Source: Bullera alba (lineage: Eukaryota; Basidiomycota; Tremellomycetes; Tremellales; Bulleraceae). From it: a stretch of 64,000 nucleotides of DNA. Under the pieces are notes generated by a model. The model worked only from the letters and a program-made list of their open reading frames with translations. It ran no database searches and was not told where the DNA came from. Location of the stretch: positions 6,535,198-6,599,197 of the forward strand of contig BCIX01000001.1 in the NCBI GenBank assembly GCA_001600095.1. Reading direction: 5' to 3'. The position numbers and the translations under genes were made by a program. Within the stretch, counting starts at the first letter, position 1. Every line of letters begins with the position of its first letter. Below are positions 1-11,046 of the stretch, in pieces.

Positions 1-279
1 CAAGTCCATCTCATCCACATCGACAGCCCCACCCCGCGGCTTCCCAGTTTGGCCGGTTCGCATGGGACGTAGATCCGAAGCGGGGGATGCGAGCGTGTAG
101 CTGGGTCCGACACCATTAGGCTGCGACCAATCCCGGCGCGAAGGTTGCGCGGTGTTCCCTCCTCGTGAAAACCTCGCTGGCGCACTTGGGCCGTTTGCAG
201 ACGCGGATCCTTGAGTCGAGCTACCGGCAGCATGAGGGACACCAGCTCGACGCTGATGGGGTGGCTGATACCGCTGCAT
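1..279 (-). CDS. N-terminus of an unknown protein, cut by the left window edge
   Basis: Reading leftward from an ATG at 279, the minus strand stays open without a stop for 93 codons up to the window edge. The predicted start is MQRYQPPHQRR, followed by a Ser/Gly/Pro/Ala-rich, probably disordered stretch ending near DVDEMDL. An in-frame stop lies upstream at about 390, so the ATG at 279 is the first usable start in this exon, although an upstream exon cannot be excluded. No domain is visible in this part and I do not recognise the family. The gene is tandem with the asparagine synthetase gene, whose stop codon lies about 360 bp upstream. Confidence 0.5.
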   Translation of the reverse strand, partial: MQRYQPPHQRRAGVPHAAGSSTQGSASANGPSAPARFSRGGNTAQPSRRDWSQPNGVGPSYTLASPASDLRPMRTGQTGKPRGGAVDVDEMDL

Positions 280-641
280 GGTAGCCAGAACCTCGATGAG
301 TAGAAGAAAGGTGTAGGAGAACAGTGGAGTGCAATCAAAGTGCCGAGGCGTTGATGTTGCCGGCTCAGCTTGCGCTAAGCAGCGCCAATGCTAGAGTATG
401 CGATCTCTGCTCGGCCAAGTCCGTCCTACTCTTCGACGTCTGATACAAGTATCTCAGGTTGAGGCCAGAGTCGCCTTCATACATCGCAAGACACCAGTTG
501 ACAAGCTCGGATCAAGGCGCTATCCATACGGAGATTCTATTGCATAGATATGTGCATGATTAGTTCACGACGGTGAGACTCTTGATGCTTTTGTACTCTG
601 ACGGTCTACAATCGAACCTCAACGTACACCCCATTGCCCCT
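280..641. other. Intergenic: ASN1 3' flank and upstream region of the left-edge gene
   Basis: No supportable gene or repeat is seen. The stretch should hold the 3' untranslated region of the asparagine synthetase gene and the promoter of the partial gene at the left edge. Confidence 0.4.
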
Positions 642-2672
642 CTATGCGTCGGTCTTGTAAGCCGAGGTGTGGATACTGACAGCTCGACCGGAAGGATCGG
701 AAGAGACACCCCATTCCTGTTTAGGCACCCATCTGCAAACGCAAAAGTCAGCAAGGTACTTCAGGCAGAACGTCGGTCAACACACCTGACAGCAGTCTTG
801 GCAGCGGCCTCGGTGGGGAAATGACCCTCGAACAGCTCTCTGATCCAGTAAGCCTCCTTTGTGTCTGGAGTGTCGATCGACCACCTCGAAGCTCGGTCGG
901 CGAACTTCTCGTCCGAGATGGCGGCAGCGGCGTGATCCTTCATTCCGTCGATCCACGAGTATCCGACGCCGTCGGAGAACTGCTCTTTCTGTCTCCACAG
1001 AATGGAATCTGGGAGGTAGGCCTTGCCATCTGGCGAGCAGTCGAACGCTTTTCGGAGGATGTACTACAAGGGAAGAGAATCAGCCGAGTTTGCCATTTAA
1101 GAGCGAGTCGTGACACTCACCTTCTCCATCATGGGCTTGCCATCAGCGTCGACTTTCTGGCTGGCTCCCTTGCTGAACATCTTGTGCTCGGCGTCAATGT
1201 TCATGGATACCTCCAGGAACTGCTTGTCGAGGAAGGGCACTCGAGCTTCCAGACCCCAGGCCATGGTCGACTTGTTGGCTCGTAGGCAATCGGCAGTGTG
1301 CAGGTTCTTGACTCGCTTGACGAGCTCCTCGTGGAAGTCCTTGGCGTTCGGGGCGGCGTGGAAGTAGAGGTAGCCTGAAAAGGTCAGCCAAGAACCACAT
1401 CTGGGATGGCGATCCACTCACCTCCGTAGATCTCGTCAGAGCCCTCTCCACTGAGGACCATCTTGACACCCATAGCCTTGATTTTTCTGCTCAGAAGGTA
1501 CATTGGGGTACTGGCTCGGACAGTGGTGACATCGTAGGTCTCCAAGTGGTAGATAACCTCTGGGATGGCGTCGAGGCCTTCTTGGACGGTGAAGTGGTAT
1601 TCGTGGTGAACGGTACCGAGGAAGTCGGCAGCTTTCTTCGCAGCAATCAAGTCTGGAGCTCCTGGGAGACCGATAGCAAAGGAGTGGAGCTGTGGCCATG
1701 AAGCCAGTGGGTGCTCCTCTCCTGGATCCCTGCCCTCCTTGACAGCCTGTCTCCTCTCCTGTCTCTCCTTTTCCTGCTGCTCCGCCAACTTATCCGTCTC
1801 CCTGGCAGCGATCGAGGCGATCAGGCTGCTGTCCAATCCACCGCTCAACAAGACACCGTATGGCACCTCTGACATCAGCCTCTTCTTGACGGCAGCTTCC
1901 AGTGTTTCTCGAACAAGCTTCAAGTCGACGTCGTTGTGGGGAATGACACCCTTGTCGCCATCCCACCATGTTGGCTTGTAATATCTCTCGACCTGTTTCG
2001 TGTTGGAGTCGTAGAAGTGACCGGGAGGGAAGGCGATCAAGTTGTCACACTCCTCGTGGATCGACTTCATTTCCGAAGAGAAGAAGATGGTGTCTGGGGA
2101 AGCGGAGTTGTAACCCATGTACAGGGTGGTGATACCGATAGGATCTCTAGCGGCGATCAATCTTGAGGGCGTTGTGCTGGTGTCCAGCAGAACGAATGAG
2201 AACATTCCGTCGAGCATGTTGCAAAGTCCAGTGTCGTGTTCCTTGTACTATAAAGACATTAGACGTGCGCTTTGACGTCTATCCAACGCTTTTCGAACAC
2301 TCACCAGGTGCATGATGACCTCGCAATCTGAATGCGTCTTGAACGTAGCAGGGTTCTTGAGGCCCTTTCTCAAAGCGACGTGGTTGTAAATCTCTCCGTT
2401 GACAGCGAGAATGATGCTCTCGTCTTCGTTGACCAGAGGTTGAGCTCCAGTGTCTACAGCTATATCAGCACTAGATAACACTGGCAAAGCTCTTGATACG
2501 CACCAACACCGACGATGGCTAGTCGCTCATGAACCAAGAGACTGTCTTTGGCCATGTAACATCCCGACCAATCTGGACCTCTGTGTCGTTGGAGCTTGGA
2601 CAGGGCGATAGCTCGAGGTCGGAACTGGGCGAGGTCGCCTTGCCTGTTGTAGCAACAGAAGATACCGCACAT
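642..2672 (-). CDS. ASN1: Asparagine synthetase (glutamine-hydrolysing)
   Basis: Makes asparagine from aspartate, ATP and glutamine in the cytosol. Six exons (2672-2504, 2459-2305, 2247-1422, 1374-1121, 1063-786, 732-642) join in phase to give 590 residues, near the usual eukaryotic length of about 560-575. The protein starts MCGIFCCYN, so Cys2 is the class II glutaminase nucleophile; RHRGPDWSG and VNGEIYNH follow. The synthetase domain carries the PP-loop SGGLDSS and the motifs [12 protein letters not shown] and [11 protein letters not shown]. The end reads [12 protein letters not shown], then WVPKQEWG on the last exon, as in fungal Asn1/Asn2. A charged insert ([20 protein letters not shown]) sits just after the PP-loop. 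The gene is head to head with GID4 across 700 bp. No exact TGACTCA Gcn4-type site was found in that interval. Confidence 0.97.
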
Positions 2673-3372
2673 GTTGATTCAGGGGAACAGGTGTCAATGA
2701 GTTGCTTGCGAGATATGTGGATCCGGTGAAGTGTATAGTTTGAAGATTGGGGGAGTCTGTCCGATACTGCTGTACTCGTTATGTACTGTATCGTGCGACT
2801 GGATGATTGCTCGACTCGTTCGTTGACTGGCCAGACATTTTCCTATCTCTCTCCCGCCCGCAGGGCCGCAATCAACCTCTCGACTTTTACCGAGTCGAAC
2901 TCGTCAATTGGCTCGGCAAAATATCCCCAAAAATACCACGTCATGATTAAAGCGCGTATCAGCGCGTATCAATCTATCCGTTGCAGCCTGCCTTTCAAGC
3001 TTCTCCAGTCAAATACAATTGCACGCAGTGTACGATATGACGCTTGGCTACCGTGCATGTACATTCTCGCCGCTACATGCATGTCCATGTCCAATTGTTC
3101 ACATACTGTAGATCTTTGAAGCACCGTGCGGTCATTCACAGGCACGAGTTGAGAGATTGGGTTGTACCGGGCGGTGATTACCGGTCTATCTCCCCGCTTC
3201 TCAGCATCATCAACAGGCGTCTGACTGCTACGACCGACTGGAGAGATCAATCATCCATACGCCTCACCTCCTTTGTACACGCCTTCTTTACCTCTAATCA
3301 ACGGTCATACTCGCCCAGCTCCTCTGAGCCTCTCGATCGGCCAGAGCAAGGGCAGTTCGTACAGATTGTACG
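2673..3372. promoter_or_regulatory. Divergent promoter region between ASN1 and GID4
   Basis: This 700-bp interval separates two ATGs pointing away from each other, so it must hold both promoters. It contains a close direct repeat of gcgcgtatca at about 2951-2970 and a run of TGCATG-type steps at about 3053-3084 (tgcatgtac, acatgcatgt). No gene is supported within it. Confidence 0.5.
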
Positions 3373-4982
3373 ATGCCAGCGGAATCGGCTCCAACGGCCG
3401 AATCATCCTCGAATGCCGAATTCGACTATCCACCTCTCGATCCGCTGAGAAAGTGCTCCAGATGCGGCTCGGCAGCATCGACCGTCGGGGGCAGTAGTCA
3501 GCACGAGGGTGATAGACACTCGGATATCATCGTTTTGGGAGAGACGCTCGAGAGGATATGCGGTGGATGTGTCAGGTCCTTCAACATCGATCGAAGCCAA
3601 CATGACGCATTCGACGGTATACAGGATGGAAGAGATCTACTTCCCAATTCACCTTCCCCCAATACCTCACCCAATACCGAATACTCAGAAGACAGAGACG
3701 CCGTCAGGGCACTTGACAGCATTCCGATCAATTACCGCAGTGTCAACACCCCACGAAGTCTGGAGACGCCTTTGGCGATCTCACAATCGCTTCCTTCTCA
3801 AAGCACCTTGCCATGGTCGACAAGGCCAGCGGCCACCGACCCCCAAGTGGCACCCCCACTGGCGGAACGATCTCAGGGCAGTGCAAGGGCTGCCGAACCC
3901 GACACGATGCCAAATCCACTCCTTGATGTGACCAAATCCCGTATACCTAGTATTGGGAGGGGAGCCCTTTACGCCGGTAGCACGTTCAGAGGTACCCAAA
4001 CCAGCGGGAGAAGTGCATATGAAGTGGAAGTCAAGTTTGTCGTGAGTAAATTGTAGTCCATGTCATCAATCGCAAACCGTTGACACTCATTTCGTTTCGC
4101 AGGATGTCAACTTCCCCGACTCTACGGTATCAGGCTACCTCTCCATCTCCCACCTGACCGACGCGCATCCGAACCTGACCACCTTCTTCACGGGCGAAAT
4201 CATCTCTCACAAGAACGGCTTCATCACTGGAAGTCGCTTTAGCGCGACCGAGCATGACGACATGAGGCATTGGGGTCGATTTGAGCAGTTCCGCAGACCG
4301 TCCACCAGAGCCGATATGGTCAGACCGGAGCTATTTCTGAGGGATCCCCTGCCGGACCGGAACAGGGGCGAGACGAGGGCGAAAGAGCGAGATTTCGTCT
4401 TCCTGCGCATTAAGGAGCGATTCCTGGTGCCAGATCACCGAGTCCGCGATATCAGCGGGGCCAGCTTTGCCGGTGAGTCGAGATCACCGCCAACACGAAG
4501 CTGCCCTCCCTAACATATACCAGGCTTCTACTACGCTATGGTGGACCTCGCGCCGTTAACCACCCCAGAGACACCCACTTCTCCCATCTCATCTACTACG
4601 GTCAAACTCCCCCGCACTGCAACTAGCCCTACCTCTCCAATCAGTCCGACATTACCGCGACGCATGTCGTCTTCTGGGGACGTAAGGCCAGTCAGGCCTG
4701 ATTCCAGAGGTCGCCGCCAGAGCTCTTCCAAATTATTGGACACTCTTCCCGCCAGGGGAGAAGCCACCATCAGAGGTGTAAGTTCCTCTTTAGTGGGAGA
4801 TGGCGGACAGTTAGCTGATATACTGTGCTTTGTTTGCAGTACTACTTTCATTCACTCGTCAGTAGCATCGATGCTCATCCTGCACTGCTCATACTGACCT
4901 TTTGTAGAATCAGGAACCATTTCAAGAACTCTTCCTCACTCACGTTCCGGAACGAAGTAGCAGCACCTTCGAATTCCGATAA
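3373..4982 (+). CDS. GID4: GID/CTLH E3 ligase substrate receptor GID4 (VID24)
   Basis: GID4 recognises Pro/N-degrons for the GID (CTLH) ubiquitin ligase, which degrades gluconeogenic enzymes when glucose returns. Five exons (3373-4041, 4103-4472, 4524-4777, 4840-4857, 4908-4982) close in phase to 461 residues. The beta-barrel starts at about residue 224 and shows family motifs GYLSISHLTDAHPNLTTFF, GEIISHKNGFIT, DMRHWGRFEQF, FVFLRIKERFLV and FAGFYYAMVDL, ending YYFHSLNQEPFQELFL. Between the last two motifs is a Ser/Thr/Pro-rich loop of about 75 residues that looks inserted into the barrel. The N-terminal 220 residues are mostly disordered but carry two CxxC pairs (KCSRC, ICGGC) about 40 residues apart, which I do not know from the yeast protein. 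The fourth exon is only 18 nt. Confidence 0.93.
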
Positions 4983-6800
4983 TGTTGTCGATTTCCATTC
5001 CTCCCACTTCATGTGACACACGTTGTAAGCAGTCAGCCGGGTTGTACTCCTAGTTGGCTCGGCCGGCATTGTAGAGTATGTCTGTTGAACAAGTATCGAT
5101 GTTGAATGTAGATTTGTGATTGCCAGCAGCGTCAACAATGAGATGGGACACACTCTTATCGCTAGTCTTCAGACGGGCTCTCCAGCCAGAGTCAATATTG
5201 AGTCGCAGCTTCTGCAGGCTACCTGTCACCCCGTTGCATTGGACTCAGAGCTCCGTATCTCACTCGTCGCTTGCGCAGACAGTTCGTGCTTTCACTCGAA
5301 GTCAGCGAAAACTTCGAGAGTCGACGATGGGGTGCGCGCCGGAGACTATCGCGAGCTATCTTGAAGGGCCAGTGACAGCTTGAGACCTGAAGTGGCCGTG
5401 TTCAAAGACAGCTTTCGGGTGACGCTTTCTCCTTCGCAGAACTGACTCGGCTGGGAGGAATGGAAGATGCCGAATGAGCCTACGTGACTCGATCTCGAGC
5501 ATGGCGACCACGTTGCCATGAGCCCATGACCCCGGCGAATGTCTCGATAGGATGACGCCGTGTCCACGTTGGGTCTCGTTCTGTCTCGTTTCATGTTTGA
5601 GCTACCAAGGATTCTAGTCAAACGCCTCATGTCCAGCCATCCCGCTCTCTCTGCCACCGTCGTTTCAGCCTCAAACACCATTCATTTGTCGCAATGGATG
5701 GTCGTGGACGGTCGTGTTTGAGCTGACTAGGACATGTACGATGTCGTAGGATGTCGTCCATTGGGATCATGTAAACATCCAAAACGGGTTTTGGATTGGT
5801 GCCTCTGGAACGGTTCGCTGTCCCTGATAAATGACCCTGACCCTGGTCATTGACGCCACTCGGAGCTATTATGCAGCTATTGAGACCTTGGATTCAATTA
5901 AGCGGGTGACGAGATAGATTGCCCTTGCCCATCTCGTGCAGACACTGGTGGCTTAAGATGAAACGTCGAGCAGCGTGGGAGACAGCGTATGAATATGAAT
6001 ATGGAAGCATGGTAGGACAAGTCTGCCATGGCCACCATGTCGCTATCGACAGGCTATACCATCGAGACGTGACCGAGGCCATGCAACGGCGGAGTCCGGC
6101 GTCCGAGATGGCTCGCAGCACTTGAAACGGGGTGGACAGCGGGATCAAGTGGTGATCGAGAACCTCCTCCTCGGCAGCCACGCCAGCGCGCGAGCTGATA
6201 CGGGTTCCTCCTGTGTTGGAGCTGGAGCTAGAGCCAAAAGTAACTATTGCAGTGCGCAGCAGCTACTTTGAGCTACTTTGCTTCCTTGCTCGCTCGTCAT
6301 GAATAGGCCCGATCAGTCAAGTCCCGGAGGAGAGCCCTTGCGTTGCTTGATAAACTGCGATGATCAAGTGCTGCGAGCTTGAAGAAGCGTGAACGGGTGA
6401 CTTGTCTCAGAGAGTACTCTACCATAAGCGATACACAGCGATACACCTGCGGGTCCCGGGCAGATCTCGTTTAGTCCGAAGCCGGTCCCCCCGTTCGGAG
6501 AGAGTGATCAGGAGTGGAGCGATCTGCGCGAATACGGCACTAGCGTCTTAGACTAGCGCCGATTTCCGGACACGACGTCTCCGGTTTTAACGCAAAGGAG
6601 TGTCACGCTCAAACTCAGGGCAATCTCCTCAGGTCCCAGCCGCGTGTGTCATCGGGCTCGCACGGCGAAGACCGGTCAGGACCGGTGGAGGGCGGAGTCT
6701 GCGAGGAGCTCGAGGCGGAAACGGGGCACGGGTGGAGGGGGAACTGATCTCAGGTACGGGGGGCAGATGACCCTACCCCTTTTTTGTCAGGGTCTGATTC
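4983..6800. other. Gene-poor interval after GID4
   Basis: Several open frames exist on both strands, but none has codon structure, spliceable neighbours or recognisable motifs. It probably holds the GID4 3' region and distal control DNA of the downstream zinc-finger gene. No mobile element ends or long repeats were seen. Confidence 0.4.
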
Positions 6801-8342
6801 CGCAGAGACCTTCTTTGAGCCCGAGCTTCCAGCAATCCGCCTGTTGCCCTCGGACCTGACGCAGTGTCAGGGCAGCAGGGCGTCCTCTTGCCTCGCCCTT
6901 GTACCCCTGGAGACCTGGAACGTTTAAAGAACGCAACTCAGGTACGACGCCCGTTGAGGGCGGGCGGTCCAACGCTATCATCACGCCTGTCCGCACTCGC
7001 AATAATAATTGCTCGACGAGTGCAACCTCCAAACCCGACTATAGACTCAGCCTCACCTTTGACCGACTTTACACCTCTCATCAGTTCCCTCCTCCTTACC
7101 TTCCTCGTTCAGAACTCGACCGACCGCTTGGCCAGTCATCACCCAGAACAGAATCACACGTCCACAGACACAGCATACTCTATAAAATCCAAGAACAACG
7201 CTTCACAGCTTCCAACAAAATCCCCCTCGCCTCCCGGTCATCAAGGTACGGCTAGGTCATCGTTTATATCCTCTGGTACCTTGGAGTACCTTGGTTATAT
7301 CGTGTACAAAGGTACGGACAACTCAATCTTTCAGTCAGTCACCCCTCCAGTACCTCACTCTCAGTCTCATCACACCTTTCCACAACTCCGTCTTTATCGT
7401 TCTCCTTAGCAACGGGCATAGTGCGTGTGGTCATTCTCTCGAGGATCATCGTTTCAACTACCTGTCCTACTCCCACCTCGGCGACTCCCTTTGAGCGACC
7501 TCCTCTTCTCATCACCTGTTCGCCGCAATCGCCTGGTCACCGATTGCGTTCCTTTCTGTGACAGTGAACCGGAACTCCCCATCTGCGCCTTTCCCAACGT
7601 TCCTTTTGCGACAGCCGGGATGCTACCCAGTCTCGCCTCTCCCTCACGCCCACCTGATTGCCCTTATGAAGGACCTTGTAACTGACCTCTCGATAGCCCA
7701 GCAATATTGTCACCGTTGTCGTCCAGCAAGAGACCTGAACCGCTTGTCACATATCTAGGTGAGTCTTTCTCCGTTCTACCTTCCATCCATTATACTGCTG
7801 CTAGCTCGCCGTCCATGCTGTGTACCCCTGATCTCCGGTTTTCGCGTATCTATGGCATGCCCATCTGCCAACTTGCAGTCTACATCCCTCCCTTTGTTGT
7901 GTCACACTAATTCATCGTCCTACCATCCTGGCCTGTGGTGTTGCCCGCGTCGCGAAACCCAGCTTTCAGCTTTAGCCTCGGCCATGTGAAGCTGGTCACT
8001 CTCATACCAGTGACTGGTCGTCACGTCATGCAACACCAGGACCCACGCCATGCGGCTCAAGGGCTTCAATCATCGGCCTGGAGCGACTTGGGGGCATCTT
8101 TTGTTGTCACCCTTGAACCGCCCAGACCCGTGTCATCAGATCCTCCCTTTCATTCCCCCTCCTTGACAACAGGTCCTCATCCTTTCACTTGCTCGTTAAT
8201 CAAAGTAGATCGTCGCTGACCCTGGCCTGTACATAAGCAGTACTGTCGATCTGCAAAGCGATTAAATCCAGACAGCACCTGAAAGACCGGGCACATTAAA
8301 CGCTATCCACTGGAGAAAAGACCGTCAGGTCATCCCTACACT
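6801..8342 (+). promoter_or_regulatory. Probable core promoter and long CT-rich leader of the C2H2 regulator gene
   Basis: From about 7040 the plus strand is strongly CT-rich (for example ccctcctccttaccttcct near 7086), typical of fungal transcription start regions, and stays so to about 8170. A possible leader intron begins at 7758 (gtgagtctttct) with an acceptor candidate near 7880 (ttgcag). Several short upstream ATG frames are present. The next convincing ATG is 8343, so the leader may exceed 1 kb. Confidence 0.45.
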
Positions 8343-10419
8343 ATGACAACATATCAAGAGGAACGACCTTACTCGGCCTACGCGTACGCTCGACCGCCTT
8401 CGGCTCAAGGTGGACTCTCACCACCCGAGCGCATGCACTCGTCTCAGAGTTATAGTGTCAAGGGTACGCCTAATCAGCAACATGCTCAACCACCCGCTTC
8501 CCCTTACCAGTCCGAGATGCCATCGAGCTCCCGCCAACCGTATCCCTCCCAACCGCCAATGACGCCGATCTCCGGCTCATCGTATCCACCCCAAGGACCC
8601 CCATCCACTGGCTACTATGGGGTGGCCCAGACACCGCCCGCCGACCTCCAACACGTCCCGTCCCCACCTCCAAGTAGCAACGGTCGACCAACAAGTCAGA
8701 ACTTTACCCCTGACGGCGTCCCAATCGTTCCCGTTGGTATCTCTGGAGGAAAGATGTTCAGGTGTCGAGGCTATGGAGAATGCGACAAGGTCTTCACTCG
8801 AAGCGAGCATCTTGCAAGGCATGTTCGGTGAGTACATCGAGTCTCTATCAATGTGATATGAGCTGAATATTACCAGAAAACACACAGGCGAGAGACCATT
8901 CCCCTGCCACTGCGGTAAATCCTTCTCTCGATTGGACAACCTTCGACAACACGCTGCAACGGTGCATTCCGACCAAACGCCCCTAAACGACGCGATGCTC
9001 AATGCTCTCGCGCCAGTACACGCCGCTCTCTCGCAACGCGCGAACCGAGATCAGAGAAAGCGCGGCGAGATCGTCGAAGTTCCCAAAAACGCTGTCGAAC
9101 GACCAAGACACAGCGAGACGTTCCGTGGTACGAAGCAAGAGTCTGATGCACCCGTGGGCGGGTCTCCTTATCCGACATACGGCGAGTCTCCAGGGTTCAG
9201 CGTGCCACCGCCCCAAGGTCGACCGAGAACGTCAGGGGGTTACGACTATCCATATCCACCACCTCCCGACACACAGCCGCCTCACATGTCAGACGATGCT
9301 GGACCGAGCCGGAGACCATCATCGGGATACGCTGGTTACCCTCCTCCAGTGTACTACGAGCAAGCTGCCCGTCCTCCCACTGCGCCCGGTAGCGCCGAAT
9401 TGTCTTCGCAGCTGCCATACCCATACAGACCCATGTCGTCGAATGGACGGGAGCTGCCTCTGCCTGTGCATTACAGCGAGTCAGAGCCACCATCCTCTGC
9501 TCACGGAGTGCCACCCCAGTCGCCTATGTACCCGCCGCCAAACAGTGCTCCTCCTCATCCTCAGGCTCACTGGTCGTCCCCGCCCGCGCCGCCTCCAGGT
9601 CACTTCCCACCTCCCGGCCAGCACCCTCACTACCCGCCTGCGCCGAACGAGAACTACACATATCCTCCTCCACCATCGAGCGGTGCTGGACCCTACGGAC
9701 CCCCTTTGCCACCACCGGGAGCTCCTCATGCGAACTACTCGTATCCGCCTCCACCTCCGCCTCCAGGATACGGCTACAACACACAGCCCCATCCTTCTTA
9801 TGGCCCCGTCCCAGCAGCTGCGCCGGGTACGTACCCTCCCACGCCATACGGTCCACCACCGCCGCCGTCGGATCAGCCGCCCAGCAGCGCGGCCTCGGCT
9901 GCTCCATCCGACTCGCCATTCCATTACAGCGCTTCGTCGCAGCAACAATCTGGCTACCCACAGGGAAGCTATGAGGGGAGGAAGAGACGAGCCGAGGATA
10001 ACCTGCAGAATGGAGATGGGAGAAAGGTGTCTAGGACTATTCCCTCGGACGGCGATCACCATCCCCACCAGTACAATGATGGGCCGAGGTCGGGCCAAAG
10101 TCAACTGTCACCACCCCCGCCGCCACAGCAAGAAGCACTTTGGCTGCCGCCGACTACCGAGAGACGATCATCTCTGGCGATTTCAGCTCTGCTTGGTTCT
10201 CCTCAACAAGCTCCGCGATCGCGACCATCCACCGCCGACGTCGGTGGTCAGCATCTGACCTATGGACAGAATGCGGCGTACGGGTACAGCGTACAGCCAG
10301 CAGATCACGCTACCAATGGTCCGGCTCCCTCTCAAATGGCCGACCTTGCGCCGAAGAAGGAAGGCGTAGAGGGAAACATGGAGCAAAAGGCCAAAGCGCT
10401 CTTGAGCCAGAGGTCATGA
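8343..10419 (+). CDS. C2H2 zinc-finger transcription factor, Usv1/Rgm1 type
   Basis: A nuclear DNA-binding regulator. Two exons (8343-8827, 8877-10419) give 675 residues; the intron falls inside finger 1. The paired fingers at about residues 136-190 read [22 protein letters not shown], then [17 protein letters not shown] and [12 protein letters not shown], the arrangement of yeast Usv1/Rgm1/Com2 and of Cryptococcus Usv101, a regulator of capsule and cell-wall genes. Everything else is low complexity: a Tyr/Pro/Ser-rich N-terminus and a long Pro-Pro-Tyr-rich region (about residues 240-530, many PPPP and YPPP runs), likely an activation or condensate-forming segment. A basic patch (GRKRRAEDN) follows. 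Assignment to the C2H2 Usv1-like group is firm; orthology to one named gene is inference. Confidence 0.88.
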
Positions 10420-11046
10420 GCTCAGTGAGGAGAACGGTCTTGAGTTGTGTACATTACATCATATCATCTAGCAATCGTGACTTTGTCCGCCTTGGACAGA
10501 GCGCTACAAACACGAGAGAGGGTGTTGAGTCGTTTTGGACCTATTTATGCCCGTGGCACGAGTGAGCGTGTCGCATATTGTACCTTGTTTATACGTTGTC
10601 ATACACGCACACGATAGACGTTATGAACGACCTTGACGACCATTGCATGGAGCTATGGCTTATCTTATCGCTACGTTATGCGCCAGTGCCTTAGCCAGCC
10701 AGGCGCCCAGGACGATCTCAGGAAGTGAGTTTAGCTAAATTGCCGTCAATCAATCCCGCCCTGCCGTCACCCAGTACCGGTCAGGCACCGTCGAGTTTGT
10801 TGGGCGGAAAGATTGTCGAACGTCGTTCAACTCTACACTCGCTCACTGGGCACAACGTGCATGCCTCGTGGTGGATGCATGATTATATCGACGAGGTCTT
10901 CGACCGACAGTGGACACCATTTGCTCTCAGCAGACGCACTTCAGCTGACGCTTTCTTTCACCCTCATCTGAACATCAAGTCCTCTCAAGGTACTCAAGGT
11001 AAAAAAAGTCTACGCTAAATTCGAGCCTATTTGAGACTACGGAACG
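10420..11046. other. Intergenic, 627 bp
   Basis: Holds the 3' end of the zinc-finger gene and the promoter of the next gene. CT-rich sequence with ctcaaggtactcaagg at about 10983-11000 lies shortly before the next ATG. No coding evidence. Confidence 0.4.

Noticed and set aside
5346..6181. Minus-strand frames in the gene-poor interval
   Set aside because: Composition and lack of motifs suggest chance; no intron-linked continuation was found.
9481..10104. Long antisense open frame of about 200 codons within the zinc-finger gene
   Set aside because: It is the complement of Pro/Tyr-rich repeats in a strong coding gene, is Arg/Trp-rich and has no motif.
9002..10258. A 418-codon plus-strand frame overlapping the zinc-finger gene in another frame
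   Set aside because: Its composition is the shifted reading of Pro/Tyr-rich repeats, and it begins in the middle of the conserved gene.
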